12,124 bases of DNA from Pseudomonadota bacterium. GTDB lineage: Bacteria > Pseudomonadota > Gammaproteobacteria > Burkholderiales > Nitrosomonadaceae. Positions 1-7,019 of this stretch are shown piece by piece. The first letter of the stretch is position 1. Each line of letters starts with the position of its first letter. A program made the position numbers and the translations under genes. Under the pieces are notes generated by a model that was given only the letters and a program-made list of their open reading frames with translations, did not search any database and had not been told where the DNA came from. The stretch is from positions 1 to 12,124 of the forward strand of contig JAFEEV010000089.1 of the NCBI GenBank assembly GCA_018240935.1, read 5' to 3'.

Positions 1-71
1 ATTTGTATTATCAATTCAAACAACGGCCGGCCAAAATCGCTAAAAAAGCTGTTCTCCACTTCACGAATCAT
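1..71 (-). CDS. Possible 5' end of an unrecognised gene, cut by the window edge
   Basis: From an ATG at 71-69 a minus-strand frame stays open to the left edge and gives 23 residues beginning MIREVENSFF and continuing SDFGRPLFEL. I do not recognise a family. The composition looks protein-like, but two consecutive ATA codons near the edge and the lack of a clear Shine-Dalgarno sequence weaken the case. A second minus-strand frame overlaps its start: it ends with TGA at 63-61, reads ENLAAYSERIMHSFYPDLHD before the stop, and has no start codon before it runs into the inverted-repeat element. The two frames could be an overlapping gene pair or one gene split by a frameshift. The orientation matches the lipoprotein gene upstream. 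The existence of a gene here is uncertain. Confidence 0.3.
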   Translation of the reverse strand, partial: MIREVENSFFSDFGRPLFELIIQ

Positions 72-145
72 GCAGATCCGGATAGAAGCTGTGCATAATT
101 CGCTCGCTATAGGCCGCGAGATTTTCTTTGGTTAATGCATATACC

Positions 146-297
146 TTAAGGAAACGCTGATTAATTGACTATACGAGCGAATCACTTCGTTGCGCGGTAT
201 GCGCATCCTCGCCTATCGTATTGATATGTCTCGTTTGCTGTGTTCCGTGCGCCTCGTGCTTCATCTCGTGCGCCGGATTAATCAAGCACTTCCTTAG
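146..297. mobile_element. Small non-autonomous inverted-repeat element (MITE-like), IS5-type ends
   Basis: Imperfect terminal inverted repeats face each other. The left end at 150-165 reads GGAAACGCTGATTAAT, and the right end (277-293, reverse complement) reads GGAAGTGCTTGATTAAT. They differ by two transitions and one inserted T. The ends are flanked by TTAA (146-149) and TTAG (294-297), both fitting the YTAR target that IS5-subgroup elements duplicate, although the two copies differ by one base. The 144-bp body has no open reading frame of useful size, so it carries no transposase and would need one in trans. The right-hand flank contains the TAA stop of the lipoprotein gene. From memory, similar GGAARYGCTGATTAAT ends are common in Nitrosomonas genomes; this was not checked. 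The family assignment is inference; the repeats and flanks are directly visible. Confidence 0.6.
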
Positions 298-812
298 CGT
301 ATGATGCTGCGATGCATGCCGGCTTTTAGCGCCTGAATGGCTTCTTCGGTAGTGCCGACGATTTGCTGATGGGGACAGAAAATATTTTTGGCGAGTTCGC
401 GTTGTGCATAGAATTGCCGCACCAAATCAAGTTTCTGCCACTCCGATACACGGGGTTGCGCCCAGGTTCTGTCATCGCGCCCGAGTGCATAGAGTTTTCT
501 CTCGCTGGTGGCGCAGCGCAGGCCTTCATAACTGACGTTGGTTGCGTTTGCAGATGATTTGATGACCAGGGTAAAGCGGATGACGCCGTCTTTGCCGATT
601 TTGATGGAGGTGGTATCGACCAAATATTGATTGCTGGTTACGGCGCCGGCGTCAAACGCCATCAGATTCTTCGCTTCCGGGTAAGCGGGAAGCTGTGTCA
701 TCTGCTCGATCCAGGGCTTGTCGCTTTCGAATTCGTCCTTGAACGGCGGTTTGGCGCAGGCAAGCAAAAGCGCCGCGCAAATCATAAGGATCCATAAGCG
801 GTGCGATTTCAT
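294..812 (-). CDS. CNP1-like family lipoprotein
   Basis: A 172-residue predicted lipoprotein. The N-terminus has a basic start, a hydrophobic stretch at residues 6-18 and a lipobox LLAC ending at Cys19, so signal peptidase II should leave a mature protein of 154 residues anchored by lipid. The rest resembles the CNP1-like family (cryptic neisserial protein 1) of betaproteobacteria, including a YEGLRCATSERKLYALG segment and a later CPHQ motif. Its biochemical role is unknown. The ATG (812-810) overlaps the TGA of the upstream Fe-S/DUF3501 gene (811-809) as ATGA, which fixes the start and points to translational coupling. The stop codon lies in the flanking target sequence of the inverted-repeat element, so the element sits directly downstream. 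If that 4-bp target was duplicated on insertion, the stop existed before and the C-terminus is probably native. Confidence 0.8.
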   Translation of the reverse strand: MKSHRLWILMICAALLLACAKPPFKDEFESDKPWIEQMTQLPAYPEAKNLMAFDAGAVTSNQYLVDTTSIKIGKDGVIRFTLVIKSSANATNVSYEGLRCATSERKLYALGRDDRTWAQPRVSEWQKLDLVRQFYAQRELAKNIFCPHQQIVGTTEEAIQALKAGMHRSIIR

Positions 813-2809
813 ACTGAGGTCAAATCGTTCAATAACGAAGCGCGAACATCGGCGGCAACCAGATCGACGGTGGCTTGATAAGACGGATGATCAATTCCCA
901 TGCTCAATACCGCGCCCCGATGCAGCGCCTGAATCATTTCCGCGGTGAGTTCAAAACGCAGGAAGTGCACGGACGAAGTTTTTTCGCTGTTTTCGCGCTC
1001 CAGATCTTCATCGGCAATGGCGAAGACCGGCGGGTGCCCGGAAATTTTGACCCAAACTTTGTCTTCGACGCCGACCAAGGTGGCCAGTTTTTCAGCGCGC
1101 ACAGCAGGGTCGGGGTATTCGATCATCATCGTCGCTTTCCAATTGTGACCGTCCGGAATTAATGGGGTATACGTTTCAAGTTCATGCACGATTTCCTCTT
1201 CCTGAAAAATGCGCTCGACGTGCAGCATTTCCTGAACCTGGTAGCGAATGGTCAAGGCATCCTCAAATATCAAGGTGACATTTTCACCGAGGGAAACTTT
1301 ACGTGTTTTTTTGTGCGCCATCACCTGCGCGCGGAATTCCTTGCGCGTTTTGGCGTAAGCTTCCAGCGTCAATAGGCTGTCACGGGTCAATGGGGTAGTC
1401 ATATGTTTTTTACTTGATGAAATAGCAGCGCCAGCCGATGGATCGGAAGCAATTGCCGCGTTGTGATCGCTATTCGCGCCATCCGTGCCATAGGCCATGC
1501 GCAGCAGCGTCAGCGGATGCAGTTTGCGCGCTTTACTTTCGCCGATGCCTTGTTCGATATGACGTGCCGCGATGGCGCAGTCGGAGCTGATATAGTCGGG
1601 ATTCGATGCAGCCATTTGCTTGAAAACCGGGCGGCCGATTTTCATCGAATCGGCAAAATGCTCGCTTTTCACCCCCCAGGTGCCATCGTGACCGGAGCAG
1701 CGTTCCACGGTATTGATCGTGGTATCCGGTATCAGTTGCAGGATGTCGCGGGTTTTCTTGCCGACATTCTGCACGCGCTGATGACAAGGGATGTGGTAAG
1801 CCACATTGCCGAGCGGTTGCTGGAAGTCGGTTTTGAGCAAATTATCCTGATTTCTCAGCACCAGATATTCAAACGGGTCAAACATGGCGGCGGCAACAGC
1901 CTGAACCGCTGCATCATCGGGAAACATCAACGGCAGTTCCTGTTTGTACATCAGCGTGCAGGAGGGCACCGCGGACAAAATGGCGTAACCCTCTTGCGCC
2001 AGTTTCAGCAAGTGCGGGATGTTTTCGTTTTTCAGTTTCTCCACCGCTTCCAAGTCACCCAATTCCAATTTCGGCATACCGCAGCAGGCTTCTTTTTCCA
2101 CCAAACGGGCAGGAATTTCGTTGTGTTCCAGTATTTTCAGCAAATCATGGCCGATTCCGGGCTCGTTGTAATTGATATAGCAAGTCGCATAAATGGCTAC
2201 TTTGCCGGGCGTGCGCGCGCCGTCTTTTACCGGGAAAGAGTCATTGGGTTTCGCATTCGGACGGAATTTATCCGCCGTAAACTCGGGCAGTTTGCGCTCG
2301 GCATGGATTCCTAGCGTGCTATCCATGATTTTGCGGACAGCCGGGGTGTTGTTCATGGCATTGACGGTTTGAACCACCACGGGAATCGTCGCCAATTTGC
2401 CCATCAGATCGGTGCTGGAGAGTAGTTCATCGCGGAAACCGGCGCCCTGGTTTTTATATTTGACCGCTTTGGCGCGCAGCATCAAATGCGGAAAATCGAT
2501 ATTCCATTCGTGCGGCGGCACGTAAGGGCATTTGGTCATGAAACACATATCGCACAGATAACAACGGTCGACCACTTCCCAAAGCTGTTGCTTATTGACG
2601 CCGTCCAATTCACCGGTCGCGCTATCGTCAATCAAATCGAACAAGCGTGGAAACGCTGTGCAAAGGTTTACGCAGCGGCGGCAACCGTGGCAGATGTCGA
2701 AAACGCGTTCCATTTCCTGATTTAAACTGGTTTCGTTATAAAAATCGGGATTCTTCCAGTCGATAGGATGACGTTTCGGTGCTTCGAGACTGCCTTCACG
2801 AGTTGTCAT
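809..2809 (-). CDS. Fusion of GlpC/HdrD-like Fe-S oxidoreductase and DUF3501 protein
   Basis: A 666-residue cytoplasmic protein made of two parts that are usually encoded by adjacent genes. Residues 1-441 are a GlpC/heterodisulfide-reductase-D-like Fe-S protein. It has a first ferredoxin motif C40-C43-C46-C50, a second C83-C86-C89-C94 followed by Pro, and two cysteine-rich CCG-type domains: CCG at 242-244, and C342 with the variant C371-S-G-H-D-G. Residues 442-469 form a Ser/Ala/Asp-rich linker. Residues 470-666 match DUF3501, beginning at an internal Met (DNA 1402-1400) that looks like the start of stand-alone DUF3501 proteins. No Shine-Dalgarno sequence precedes that Met, so separate initiation looks unlikely. 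The Fe-S motifs imply electron transfer, but the substrate is unknown. Rubrerythrin upstream suggests a role in peroxide or redox stress; that is inference. The lipoprotein gene downstream overlaps its stop. The start codon has no clear ribosome site. Confidence 0.85.
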   Translation of the reverse strand: MTTREGSLEAPKRHPIDWKNPDFYNETSLNQEMERVFDICHGCRRCVNLCTAFPRLFDLIDDSATGELDGVNKQQLWEVVDRCYLCDMCFMTKCPYVPPHEWNIDFPHLMLRAKAVKYKNQGAGFRDELLSSTDLMGKLATIPVVVQTVNAMNNTPAVRKIMDSTLGIHAERKLPEFTADKFRPNAKPNDSFPVKDGARTPGKVAIYATCYINYNEPGIGHDLLKILEHNEIPARLVEKEACCGMPKLELGDLEAVEKLKNENIPHLLKLAQEGYAILSAVPSCTLMYKQELPLMFPDDAAVQAVAAAMFDPFEYLVLRNQDNLLKTDFQQPLGNVAYHIPCHQRVQNVGKKTRDILQLIPDTTINTVERCSGHDGTWGVKSEHFADSMKIGRPVFKQMAASNPDYISSDCAIAARHIEQGIGESKARKLHPLTLLRMAYGTDGANSDHNAAIASDPSAGAAISSSKKHMTTPLTRDSLLTLEAYAKTRKEFRAQVMAHKKTRKVSLGENVTLIFEDALTIRYQVQEMLHVERIFQEEEIVHELETYTPLIPDGHNWKATMMIEYPDPAVRAEKLATLVGVEDKVWVKISGHPPVFAIADEDLERENSEKTSSVHFLRFELTAEMIQALHRGAVLSMGIDHPSYQATVDLVAADVRASLLNDLTSV

Positions 2810-2842
2810 AGCGATATCTGCGTAGTGAAAATTTTAGAGAAT

Positions 2843-2884
2843 TGCTGCGAGATTTTACTTAACTTCCATTTAAACCTCGCAGCA
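2843..2884 (-). promoter_or_regulatory. Long stem-loop between rubrerythrin and Fe-S/DUF3501 genes
   Basis: Bases 2843-2851 (TGCTGCGAG) and 2876-2884 (CTCGCAGCA) are perfect reverse complements. In the minus-strand transcript the stem extends by a G-U wobble (2875 with 2852) and three A-U pairs (2872-2874 with 2853-2855), giving 13 pairs around a 16-base loop. On a plus-strand RNA the same position would be an A-C mismatch, so the structure favours the minus-strand message. It lies 33 bases upstream of the Fe-S gene start. No run of U follows directly, so it is not a classic rho-independent terminator. It could protect the 3' end of the rubrerythrin message or attenuate expression of the next gene. 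A smaller 5-bp stem (GCAGC/GCTGC, 2898-2914) follows the rubrerythrin stop. Function is inferred. Confidence 0.55.
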
Positions 2885-2919
2885 GCTTTGGAATCGGCAG
2901 CAATATGCGCTGCGATGAA

Positions 2920-3339
2920 TTAGTCAGCCAAGCTGTCCAGCGCGCGTTGGAAACGATTGGCGTGCGAGCGTTCCGCTTTGGCCAATGTTTCAAACCAATC
3001 GGCGATTTCATCGAAACCTTCGTCGCGCGCTGTTTTTGCCATGCCCGGGTACATATCGGTGTATTCGTGCGTTTCGCCTGCGATGGCGGTTTTCAGGTTG
3101 TCGCGCGAAGAACCGAACGGCAAACCGGTCGCCGGGTCGCCACAGCTTTCCAGATATTCCAGATGGCCGTGCGCATGGCCGGTTTCACCTTCGGCGGTCG
3201 AACGGAATACCGCAGCTACATCGTTTTGTCCTTCCACGTCGGCTTTTGCCGCAAAGTATAGATAGCGGCGGTTGGCTTGCGATTCACCGGCAAACGCGGC
3301 CTTCAGATTTCCTTCGGTTTTTGATCCTTTGAGTTCCAT
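2920..3339 (-). CDS. Rubrerythrin, ferritin-like di-iron domain only
   Basis: A 139-residue cytoplasmic rubrerythrin. Members of this family reduce hydrogen peroxide at a non-haem di-iron site in a four-helix bundle. Visible ligand candidates fit the family pattern: Glu19 in helix 1, Glu52-x-x-His55 in helix 2, Glu89 and Glu92 in the GETHEY segment, and Glu123-x-x-His126 in the last helix. Classical rubrerythrins of about 190 residues carry a C-terminal rubredoxin domain with two CxxC pairs. That domain is absent here, so the electrons must come from another protein. The Fe-S protein encoded next on the same strand is a reasonable candidate partner, by context only. The start is set by a strong Shine-Dalgarno sequence, AGGAGAG, at 3350-3344. 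It is the first gene of the minus-strand cluster. Confidence 0.93.
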   Translation of the reverse strand: MELKGSKTEGNLKAAFAGESQANRRYLYFAAKADVEGQNDVAAVFRSTAEGETGHAHGHLEYLESCGDPATGLPFGSSRDNLKTAIAGETHEYTDMYPGMAKTARDEGFDEIADWFETLAKAERSHANRFQRALDSLAD

Positions 3340-3686
3340 TGTGCTCTCCTTTTTAATATAGATTGAGGGTTTTTATTATTAATTTAGATGAAAAAAATGT
3401 ATTTTGTATCGCACAAAATTGAGACCGGCTGAGAAACGGAAGCATGGAATTGCGCATCTTGCCAACGTTTCCTTCAGCATCATCAGCGCATGGCGAGTGC
3501 GTAAAAATACAAAATCCATTCCGTGCATGGAGACTATCGAAGGGCTTATGGATTGTCAACTATCTGCGAGGGAGTGAGCGGAAAACAGCGCTATTTTCAG
3601 CGTATCCACAAAAGATTTGCGCTGTGAATTCCAGTAGAATGCGCGTTTGCTATCTTCAGTTCAATTACCGCATCGATTCGCGCGCT
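3340..3686. other. Divergent intergenic region with no supported gene
   Basis: This 347-bp stretch separates the rubrerythrin gene (minus) from the broken transporter gene (plus) and should hold promoters for both. The part next to rubrerythrin (3351-3410) is very AT-rich, as expected for a promoter and 5' leader, but I cannot pick out a convincing -35/-10 pair. On the plus strand a TAGAAT hexamer at 3635-3640 could be a -10 box for the transporter, though its -35 is poor. The transporter frame is open upstream to an ATG at 3444, but that extension has no recognisable protein character and is probably non-coding. I see no RNA gene or repeat here. Confidence 0.5.
3344..3350 (-). promoter_or_regulatory. 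Strong ribosome binding site of rubrerythrin
   Basis: The minus strand reads AAGGAGAGCACATG, a near-perfect Shine-Dalgarno sequence about 4-6 bases ahead of the ATG. It is the best such site in the window. The leu genes and the Fe-S gene have none that is obvious, which suggests that rubrerythrin is translated at a high rate. Confidence 0.8.
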
Positions 3687-4832
3687 ATGCCGTCACTTCC
3701 TTATTGGCGTCTGTCCGGTTTTTATTTCTTTTACTTTGCTTTCATCGGTGCATTTTCGCCATATTGGAGCTTGTATTTGCAGTCGCTGTCGTTTAGTGCA
3801 TTGCAAATCGGCGTGTTGATGTCGTTGCTGCTGGTTGCGCGGATTTTCTCGCCGGCCGTCTGGGGCTGGCTGGCCGATCATACCGGTAAACGCGCGCGCG
3901 TTGTTCAGGTCGCAGCAGTCAGCGGTTTCTTGAGTTTCTGCGGTTTCTTCGCCGGCGAGTCGTTTGCATGGATATTTTTTGTCATGCTGTTGATGAGTTT
4001 CTTCTGGAGTGCTTCGCTGCCGCTGAGGGAAGCGCTCACGCTTTCGCATCTGGAAAACGCCACCGACAAGTAGGGCCGGATTCGCTCCTGCGGATCGGTC
4101 GGCTTCGTGTTGGCGGTGATAGGTATCGGTTATCTGCTGGAAATAGTGGAAATTGCTTGGTTGCTGTGGGTTGTGCTGGGATTGAAACTGGGTATTGTGA
4201 TTTTTTCGTATCACATTCCGGAGAAAGAAGTCATGCGCCACACCGCTGGACTGCATTCCGTGCTGCAGATTTGCTTGCGGCCGGAAGTCACAGCGTTCTT
4301 GCTTTCCAGCCTGCTGATGCTGTTCGCGCATGGCGCTTACTATACGTTTTTCTCCATCTATCTGGTGGAGCACGGCTACGACAAAGGGTTCGTCGGCTGG
4401 CTGTGGGCGACCGGCGTGATTTGCGAAATCGGCATTTTCTTCATCATGCCGTGGTTGATGCGCTATTTTCGCTTAAAAGCCATGCTGATTTTTAGCTTTG
4501 CTTGCGCCATGCTTCGCTTTGTATTGATCGGTCAATATGCCGATTGGCCGGTTATGATCGTTTTTGCGCAGATTCTGCATGCGGCGACTTATGGTGCGCA
4601 CCATATTGCCGCCATGATGGTCATCCATCAATTTTTTCAAGGCCGCCACCAAGCCAAAGGTCAAGCCATCTATACCAGCGCGGCGTATGGCGTAGGTGGC
4701 GCGCTGGGAGCGGTATGCAGCGGCTATACCTGGGATTGGCTGGGAGCGGAAATCACGTTCCTGATCAGCGCCGCGGCAGCACTGGCCGGTTTGGTTTTAA
4801 TCGCTTGGAAAATGAGATCCTTCAATCATTAA
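3687..4832 (+). pseudogene. MFS transporter (PPP/HcaT-like) interrupted by an amber codon
   Basis: The frame encodes 381 codons of a 12-helix major facilitator, the usual length for the 3-phenylpropionate permease (HcaT/MFS_1-like) group. The N-terminus (MPSLPYWRLSGFYFFYFAFI) and the loop GWLADHTGKRARV between helices 2 and 3 are typical. Codon 129 (4071-4073) is TAG, and the same frame then continues without shift to the TAA at 4830-4832. In relatives the site reads about YGRIRLWGS: TAG replaces the Tyr codon, and six codons on TGC (Cys) replaces the conserved Trp. A product ending at 128 residues would have about four helices and should not work. The gene is either newly inactivated, miscalled in sequencing, or read through by a suppressor. 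I chose the ATG at 3687 because homology begins there; ATGs at 3639 and 3444 are in frame but add non-conserved residues. It precedes leuC by 82 bp. The substrate is unknown. Confidence 0.85.
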
Positions 4833-4852
4833 TGCGGGAGTGCGCGCTTGGT

Positions 4853-4882
4853 TTGTTGAATTTGTAAACTTTATGGGATAAT
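4853..4882 (+). promoter_or_regulatory. Candidate sigma-70 promoter of leuC
   Basis: A GATAAT hexamer at 4877-4882 matches five of six bases of the -10 consensus. TTGTTG at 4853-4858 is a fair -35 box with an 18-base spacer. Transcription would begin near 4889 and leave a leader of about 26 bases, too short for a leucine-codon attenuator peptide. No terminator-like hairpin is visible between the transporter and leuC. Predicted by eye. Confidence 0.5.
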
Positions 4883-4914
4883 CGCGCGTTAATCGAATTT
4901 TTAAATTTCACCCG

Positions 4915-6327
4915 ATGCAAACGCTATACGACAAACTGTGGGATCAACATGTTGTGCATACTGAATCCGCCGATCCGGGCAGTATGGCGCTGATCTATAT
5001 CGATCGCCATTTAGTACACGAAGTCACCAGTCCGCAAGCATTCGAAAGCTTGAAACTGGCGGGCAGGAAACCCTGGCGCCTGAATTCCATTCTTGCCGTG
5101 GCGGATCATAATGTGCCGACCACGGACCGCAGCCACGGCATTCATGATCCGATTTCGCGCCTGCAAGTGGATACGCTGGATCAAAATTGCGATGAGCTGG
5201 GCATTACCGAGTTCAAGATGAATGATCTGCGCCAAGGGATCGTGCATGTCATCGGTCCGGAGCAGGGCGCTACGTTGCCGGGTATGACGGTGGTGTGCGG
5301 CGATTCGCATACCAGCACGCATGGTGCATTCGGCTGTTTGGCGTTCGGCATCGGCACATCGGAAGTCGAGCATGTGCTGGCGACGCAGTGCTTGGTGATG
5401 AAAAAATCCAAAACCATGCGTATTACCGTGGAAGGTCAGTTAGGATTCGGTATCACTGCCAAAGATATTGCATTGGCGATTATCGGCGAAATCGGCACTG
5501 CGGGCGGCACCGGTTATGCGATCGAATTTACCGGCGGCGCTATTCGCGCATTATCGATGGAAGGCCGCATGACACTGTGCAATATGGCGATTGAAGCCGG
5601 TGCGCGCGCCGGCATGGTCGCGGTTGACGATACCACGATCAATTACATCAAAGGACGGCCTTTTGCGCCGCAGGGTGAGTTGTGGGATCGCGCGGTTGCT
5701 TATTGGCGCACGCTGCACAGCGACGCTGGCGCGGTTTTTAACCGTACAGTGACTCTCGATGCGGCGCAAATCAAACCTCAGGTGACCTGGGGTACTTCGC
5801 CTGAAATGGTGACGTCGATTGATGGTGCCGTGCCCGATCCCGCGCAGGTTAGTGACGAAGTCAAGCGTCATGATATGCAGCAGGCGTTGAATTATATGGG
5901 GTTGCGCGCCAATACGCCGATTACGCAGATTGCGCTGGATAAAATCTTTATCGGCTCCTGTACTAATTCGCGCATTGAAGATTTGCGCGCTGCGGCGCAA
6001 GTCGTCAAAGGAAAACATATCGCCGCCAATATCAAGCAGGCGCTGGTGGTTCCGGGGTCCGGTTTGGGCAAGAAGCAAGCCGAGCAGGAAGGATTGGACA
6101 AAATCTTTGTTTCGGCCGGATTCGAATGGCGTGAGCCGGGTTGTTCCATGTGCTTGGCGATGAACGACGACCGCCTGACAGCGGGAGAACGGTGCGCTTC
6201 GACTTCCAATCGCAATTTTGAAGGCCGGCAAGGCCCCGGCGGCCGAACACATTTGGTCAGTCCGGTAATGGCTGCCGCGGCTGCGATTGCGGGACATTTT
6301 GTCGATGTGCGCGAATTCAATCAATAA
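4915..6327 (+). CDS. leuC: 3-isopropylmalate dehydratase large subunit
   Basis: The large subunit (470 residues, normal length) of isopropylmalate isomerase, which converts 2-isopropylmalate to 3-isopropylmalate through isopropylmaleate in leucine biosynthesis. It belongs to the aconitase superfamily and binds a 4Fe-4S cluster; the three ligand cysteines are Cys349 in the GSCTNSRIEDLR motif and Cys410 and Cys413 in GCSMC. Other family signatures are VADHNVPTTDR near residue 62, CGDSHTSTHGAFG and GIGTSEVEHVLATQ. It works as a heterodimer with LeuD, encoded 33 bp downstream. The start gives the normal N-terminus (MQTLYDKLWDQHVV), although no Shine-Dalgarno sequence is apparent. It is the first gene of leuCDB-asd. 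Confidence 0.97.
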   Translation: MQTLYDKLWDQHVVHTESADPGSMALIYIDRHLVHEVTSPQAFESLKLAGRKPWRLNSILAVADHNVPTTDRSHGIHDPISRLQVDTLDQNCDELGITEFKMNDLRQGIVHVIGPEQGATLPGMTVVCGDSHTSTHGAFGCLAFGIGTSEVEHVLATQCLVMKKSKTMRITVEGQLGFGITAKDIALAIIGEIGTAGGTGYAIEFTGGAIRALSMEGRMTLCNMAIEAGARAGMVAVDDTTINYIKGRPFAPQGELWDRAVAYWRTLHSDAGAVFNRTVTLDAAQIKPQVTWGTSPEMVTSIDGAVPDPAQVSDEVKRHDMQQALNYMGLRANTPITQIALDKIFIGSCTNSRIEDLRAAAQVVKGKHIAANIKQALVVPGSGLGKKQAEQEGLDKIFVSAGFEWREPGCSMCLAMNDDRLTAGERCASTSNRNFEGRQGPGGRTHLVSPVMAAAAAIAGHFVDVREFNQ

Positions 6328-6360
6328 TTACAAGCTGTAAGCAACTACCGTTACCCATCA

Positions 6361-6999
6361 ATGGAAAAATTTCATACTCTTACCGGCCTGGTGGCGCCGC
6401 TGGATCGAGCCAATGTCGATACCGATGCCATCATTCCGAAGCAGTTTCTCAAATCAATCAAGCGTTCCGGTTTTGGTCAGAACCTGTTTGACGAATGGCG
6501 TTATCTCGATCACGGGGAACCGGGCATGGACCCGGCGCAGCGCCAGCCGAATCCGGAGTTCGTATTGAATCAGCCGCGCTATCAAGGCGCGCAGATATTG
6601 CTGGCGCGCGCCAATTTCGGCTGCGGATCGAGCCGCGAGCATGCACCCTGGTCGCTCCAGGATTATGGTTTCCGCGTCATTGTCGCTCCCAGTTTCGCCG
6701 ATATTTTCTTTAATAATTGCTTCAAGATCGGTTTGTTGCCGGTTGTGTTGGATGCGGCGATTCTGGATCGCTTATTTGAAGAAGTCAAAGCAACGGAAGG
6801 ATACCGCTTGACGGTGGATCTCGAGCAACAAACCGTGACGACCCCGCAAAATAAAGTGTATGCATTTGAGGTGGATACTTTCCGCAAACATTGCTTGCTG
6901 AATGGTTTGGATGAAATAGGCCTGACTTTGCAGCAAGCTGAAAAGATTAAACAATTTGAACAGAAGCGGCGCACTGAGCAGCCTTGGCTGTTCTCCTGA
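6361..6999 (+). CDS. leuD: 3-isopropylmalate dehydratase small subunit
   Basis: The small subunit (212 residues, standard length) of isopropylmalate isomerase, the swivelling domain-4 homologue of aconitase. Clear family motifs are the N-terminal GLVAPLDRANVDTDAIIPKQ and the FGCGSSREHAPWSL loop, which in this family helps to bind the substrate; GFRVIVAPSFADIFFNNCFK follows it. It needs LeuC for activity. The ATG at 6361 gives the usual start MEKFHTLTG. The upstream gap of 33 bases has no strong ribosome site, so translation may depend on the leuC-leuD arrangement. The next gene, leuB, starts 20 bases after its stop, consistent with a single operon. Confidence 0.97.
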   Translation: MEKFHTLTGLVAPLDRANVDTDAIIPKQFLKSIKRSGFGQNLFDEWRYLDHGEPGMDPAQRQPNPEFVLNQPRYQGAQILLARANFGCGSSREHAPWSLQDYGFRVIVAPSFADIFFNNCFKIGLLPVVLDAAILDRLFEEVKATEGYRLTVDLEQQTVTTPQNKVYAFEVDTFRKHCLLNGLDEIGLTLQQAEKIKQFEQKRRTEQPWLFS

Positions 7000-7019
7000 G
7001 TTATTTACGAAATTAACCT

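Noticed and set aside
1463..2314. A 283-codon open frame on the plus strand
   Set aside because: It lies wholly antisense to the Fe-S domain of the fusion gene, whose cysteine motifs are convincing. Its translation (rich in Phe, His, Arg and Gln) is typical of an antisense shadow.
3353..3559. A 68-codon minus-strand frame upstream of rubrerythrin
   Set aside because: It ends in the AT-rich leader, has no ribosome site and resembles no family; it is probably chance.
3444..3686. N-terminal extension of the transporter frame from an upstream ATG
   Set aside because: The extra 81 residues have no membrane or domain character, and the normal start of the family matches the ATG at 3687.
3693..4373. 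A 226-codon open frame on the minus strand across the amber site
   Set aside because: It is antisense to the transporter and very rich in Gln, His and Arg, as expected for the complement of a membrane-protein gene. It is not an explanation for the stop codon.
5551..6324. A 257-codon open frame on the minus strand
   Set aside because: It is antisense to leuC, which has all its catalytic motifs. The translation shows no domain or sensible composition.
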